From assembly GCF_900182985.1 (NCBI RefSeq), contig NZ_FXUY01000001.1:2852001-2916000 (forward strand): DNA of 64,000 bases, written 5' to 3'. This DNA is from Pseudomonas helmanticensis (GTDB taxonomy: Bacteria > Pseudomonadota > Gammaproteobacteria > Pseudomonadales > Pseudomonadaceae). A model generated the notes under the pieces. The model worked only from the letters and a program-made list of their open reading frames with translations, was not told the DNA's origin and ran no database searches. A program made the position numbers and the translations under genes. Every line of letters begins with the position of its first letter. Position 1 is the first letter of the stretch. Positions 61,859 through 64,000 of this stretch are shown piece by piece.

Positions 61859-64000
61859 ATGCGCGCCAACTCGTCTGATCCACAAGACACCGTCACAGCG
61901 GAACATCCGATCAAGCCTGAGCGTCTGCGCTTGCTTGATCGGTTGAGCAAATACCGACAACCGATTGGTCTGGCGGTCACTTTGCTGTTGTTCGCCATTG
62001 CGCTGATTGCCTGTCGTCATCTGCTCGCCGAACTCGATCTCGATGCGTTGCATGACTCGATTCTCGACGTGCCGAAACCCGCCATGCTCGGCGCGTTCGG
62101 CGCTACTGTCGTCGGCTTCATTATTCTGCTGGGTTATGAATGGTCGGCCAGTCGCTATGCCGGCGTGACATTGCCTCCGCGTACGCTGGCCCTCGGCGGC
62201 TTCACCGCATTTGCGATCGGCAACGCCATCGGCCTGTCGCTGCTGTCCGGCGGTTCGGTGCGCTACCGTTTATATGCACGACTGGGGCTCGGGGCGTCAG
62301 AAGTCGCGCACATGACCCTGTTCGCCAGCCTGTCGCTGGGCTGCGCTTTGCCGCCGCTCGCCGCGCTGGCAACGCTGAGTGACCTGCCCGCCGCCTCTCA
62401 GGCACTGGGCCTGTCCGAGGGCTTGCTCGGCTCCGTTGCCGTCACTGTTCTGCTGCTCGGCGCGATCCTGGCCATCGGCATCTATCGCCGCCGCCTGCCG
62501 GATCAGCCTTATCCGGACAACCTGCTGGTCAGGGCCGGTCGCCGCACCCTGCGCCTGCCCGGTCGACGCCTGACCTTTCTGCAACTGATCATCACCGCCC
62601 TCGACGTTGCTGCTGCCGCGACCGTGCTTTATCTGTTGCTGCCGGAAGCGCCGCCGTTTGGTGCGTTCCTGCTCGTGTACCTGTTGGCCTTGGCCGCTGG
62701 CGTTCTCAGCCATGTGCCCGGCGGCGTTGGTGTGTTCGAAGCGATCCTGCTGGCCGCTTTCGCCGACAAGCTCGGTGCCGCGCCACTGGCCGCCGCCCTG
62801 CTGCTGTATCGCCTGATCTACGTGGTGTTGCCGCTGTTGGTGGCCTGTGTATTGCTGCTGATCAACGAAGGCCAACGCCTGTTCCAGACCCAGACCATGC
62901 GCGCCGCATCCGGTCTGGCGGCGCCGATTCTGGCGGTATTGGTTTTCCTCTCGGGTGTTGTCCTGCTGTTTTCCGGCGCCACTCCGGAGATCGACACACG
63001 TCTGGAACACATCGGTTTTCTGATCCCGCATCGTCTGGTCGACGCTTCGCACTTTGGCGCCAGCCTGATCGGCGTGCTCTGCCTGATGCTCGCGCAGGGC
63101 CTGCGTCGGCGCCTGTCGGCGGCGTGGATGCTGACCACCATTCTGTTGCTGGTCGGCGCCCTGCTCTCGCTGCTCAAGGGCTTCGACTGGGAAGAAGCAA
63201 CGCTGATGACACTGACGGCTGCGCTGCTCGGTGTGTTCCGTCGCTCGTTCTATCGCCCGAGCCGTCTGACCGAACTGCCCTTCTCGCCGCTGTATCTGGT
63301 GGCCAGCCTCTGTGTGCTGGGCGCTTCGACGTGGCTGCTGCTGTTCGCCTATCAGGACGTTCCTTATAGCCATCAACTCTGGTGGCAGTTCACCCTTGAT
63401 GCTGACGCGCCGCGTGGCCTGCGCTCGCTGCTCGGCGCTGCGGTGTTGTTGCTGGTGATCGCGCTGACCTGGCTGCTGCGCACCGCGCGCCCGGTCATTC
63501 ACTTGCCGACGCCTGACGAGCTCGATCGCGCAGTGAAGATTCTGATGGCCTCGTCGCAACCCGACGGCGGCCTCGCACTGACCGGTGACAAGGCGTTGCT
63601 GTTTCACCCGAACGACGAAGCCTTTTTGATGTACGCGCGCCGTGGCCGCAGCCTGGTGGCACTGTACGACCCGATCGGCCCCGGCCAGCAACGCGCCGAG
63701 ATGATCTGGCAGTTCCGTGACCTCTGCGATATCCACCACGCCCGCCCGGTGTTCTACCAGGTGCGCGCGGAGAACCTGCCGTACTACATGGACATCGGCC
63801 TGACTGCGATCAAGCTTGGCGAAGAAGCCCGGGTCGATCTGCAGCGCTTTGACCTGGAAGCCAAGGGCAAAGAGATGAAGGACCTGCGTTATACCTGGAA
63901 CCGTGGCTCCCGCGACGGCCTGTCGCTGGAGATCCATGAGCCGGGCCAGGCGCCGATGGATGAGCTGAGAGTGATTTCCGATGCGTGGCTGACCGGCAAG
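61859..64000 (+). CDS. mprF: MprF, phosphatidylglycerol aminoacyltransferase/flippase (3' end outside window)
   Basis: The frame is open for 714 codons to the window edge; full proteins are near 870-880. GAGGTG provides the ribosome site 6 nt before the ATG. About 14 helices form the flippase part (LGGFTAFAIGNAIGLSLLSGGSVRYRLYARLG in parts, GVLSHVPGGVGVFEAILLAA). The synthase domain starts near residue 550 (LTGDKALLFHPNDEAFLMYARRGRSLVALYDPIGP in parts). MprF transfers Lys or Ala from tRNA to phosphatidylglycerol; the P. aeruginosa enzyme makes alanyl-PG. It raises resistance to cationic peptides. Confidence 0.95.
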   Translation, partial: MRANSSDPQDTVTAEHPIKPERLRLLDRLSKYRQPIGLAVTLLLFAIALIACRHLLAELDLDALHDSILDVPKPAMLGAFGATVVGFIILLGYEWSASRYAGVTLPPRTLALGGFTAFAIGNAIGLSLLSGGSVRYRLYARLGLGASEVAHMTLFASLSLGCALPPLAALATLSDLPAASQALGLSEGLLGSVAVTVLLLGAILAIGIYRRRLPDQPYPDNLLVRAGRRTLRLPGRRLTFLQLIITALDVAAAATVLYLLLPEAPPFGAFLLVYLLALAAGVLSHVPGGVGVFEAILLAAFADKLGAAPLAAALLLYRLIYVVLPLLVACVLLLINEGQRLFQTQTMRAASGLAAPILAVLVFLSGVVLLFSGATPEIDTRLEHIGFLIPHRLVDASHFGASLIGVLCLMLAQGLRRRLSAAWMLTTILLLVGALLSLLKGFDWEEATLMTLTAALLGVFRRSFYRPSRLTELPFSPLYLVASLCVLGASTWLLLFAYQDVPYSHQLWWQFTLDADAPRGLRSLLGAAVLLLVIALTWLLRTARPVIHLPTPDELDRAVKILMASSQPDGGLALTGDKALLFHPNDEAFLMYARRGRSLVALYDPIGPGQQRAEMIWQFRDLCDIHHARPVFYQVRAENLPYYMDIGLTAIKLGEEARVDLQRFDLEAKGKEMKDLRYTWNRGSRDGLSLEIHEPGQAPMDELRVISDAWLTGK

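Overview
The window is chromosomal DNA from a Pseudomonas, most likely of the P. fluorescens group. This rests on gene content (aot-like amino acid uptake, Lhr-Core repair genes, S-type pyocin genes, DUF1145, YchJ), high-GC codon use, and many Pseudomonas REP palindromes between genes. I see no phage, plasmid, transposase or CRISPR genes. All functions come from reading the sequence and recognising families; no search was run.

Layout. 1-2.6 kb: end of a branched-chain amino acid ABC operon (livM partial, livG, livF). 2.75-5.74 kb: two secreted paralogues with C-terminal DUF2599-like domains. 6.0-6.7 kb: an AT-richer pair, a stand-alone acyl carrier protein and an ACP-like protein without the serine, behind a LuxR-type palindrome. 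7.0-9.46 kb: a bufferin-type copper RiPP operon (bufA, bufB, bufC, doxX). 9.5-17.2 kb: an RCC1-like repeat protein, a LysR/SDR divergent pair, a lipoprotein, an FAD enzyme and a PLP enzyme. 17.4-23.4 kb: nhaA, then a tandemly duplicated bacteriocin module with two different cytotoxic tips and immunity genes, ending at a slyB-like lipoprotein gene. 23.5-35.2 kb: pdxH, an OmpA protein with a histone-like tail, a serine hydrolase, a glycoside hydrolase, dinG, copD, a glycine-rich secreted protein and two tandem OmpA lipoproteins. 35.4-41.4 kb: small conserved genes, yfcG and a lipoprotein Ntn-hydrolase.

41.5-52.1 kb: the four Lhr-Core DNA-repair genes (exonuclease, ATP-dependent ligase, Lhr helicase, PdeM), split into two pairs by a basic-amino-acid ABC operon (J-Q-M-O-P). 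52.2-60.9 kb: dcd, a cold-shock gene, DUF481, atl, ampG, proS, a lipoprotein and dinB. 61.1-64 kb: two tandem initiator tRNA genes, each with its own promoter and terminator, and the first 714 codons of mprF, which runs off the window.

The most interesting regions are the duplicated bacteriocin locus (an apparent snapshot of toxin-tip exchange), the ACP pair with its putative quorum-sensing site, the bufferin operon, the DUF2599 pair and the split DNA-repair cluster.
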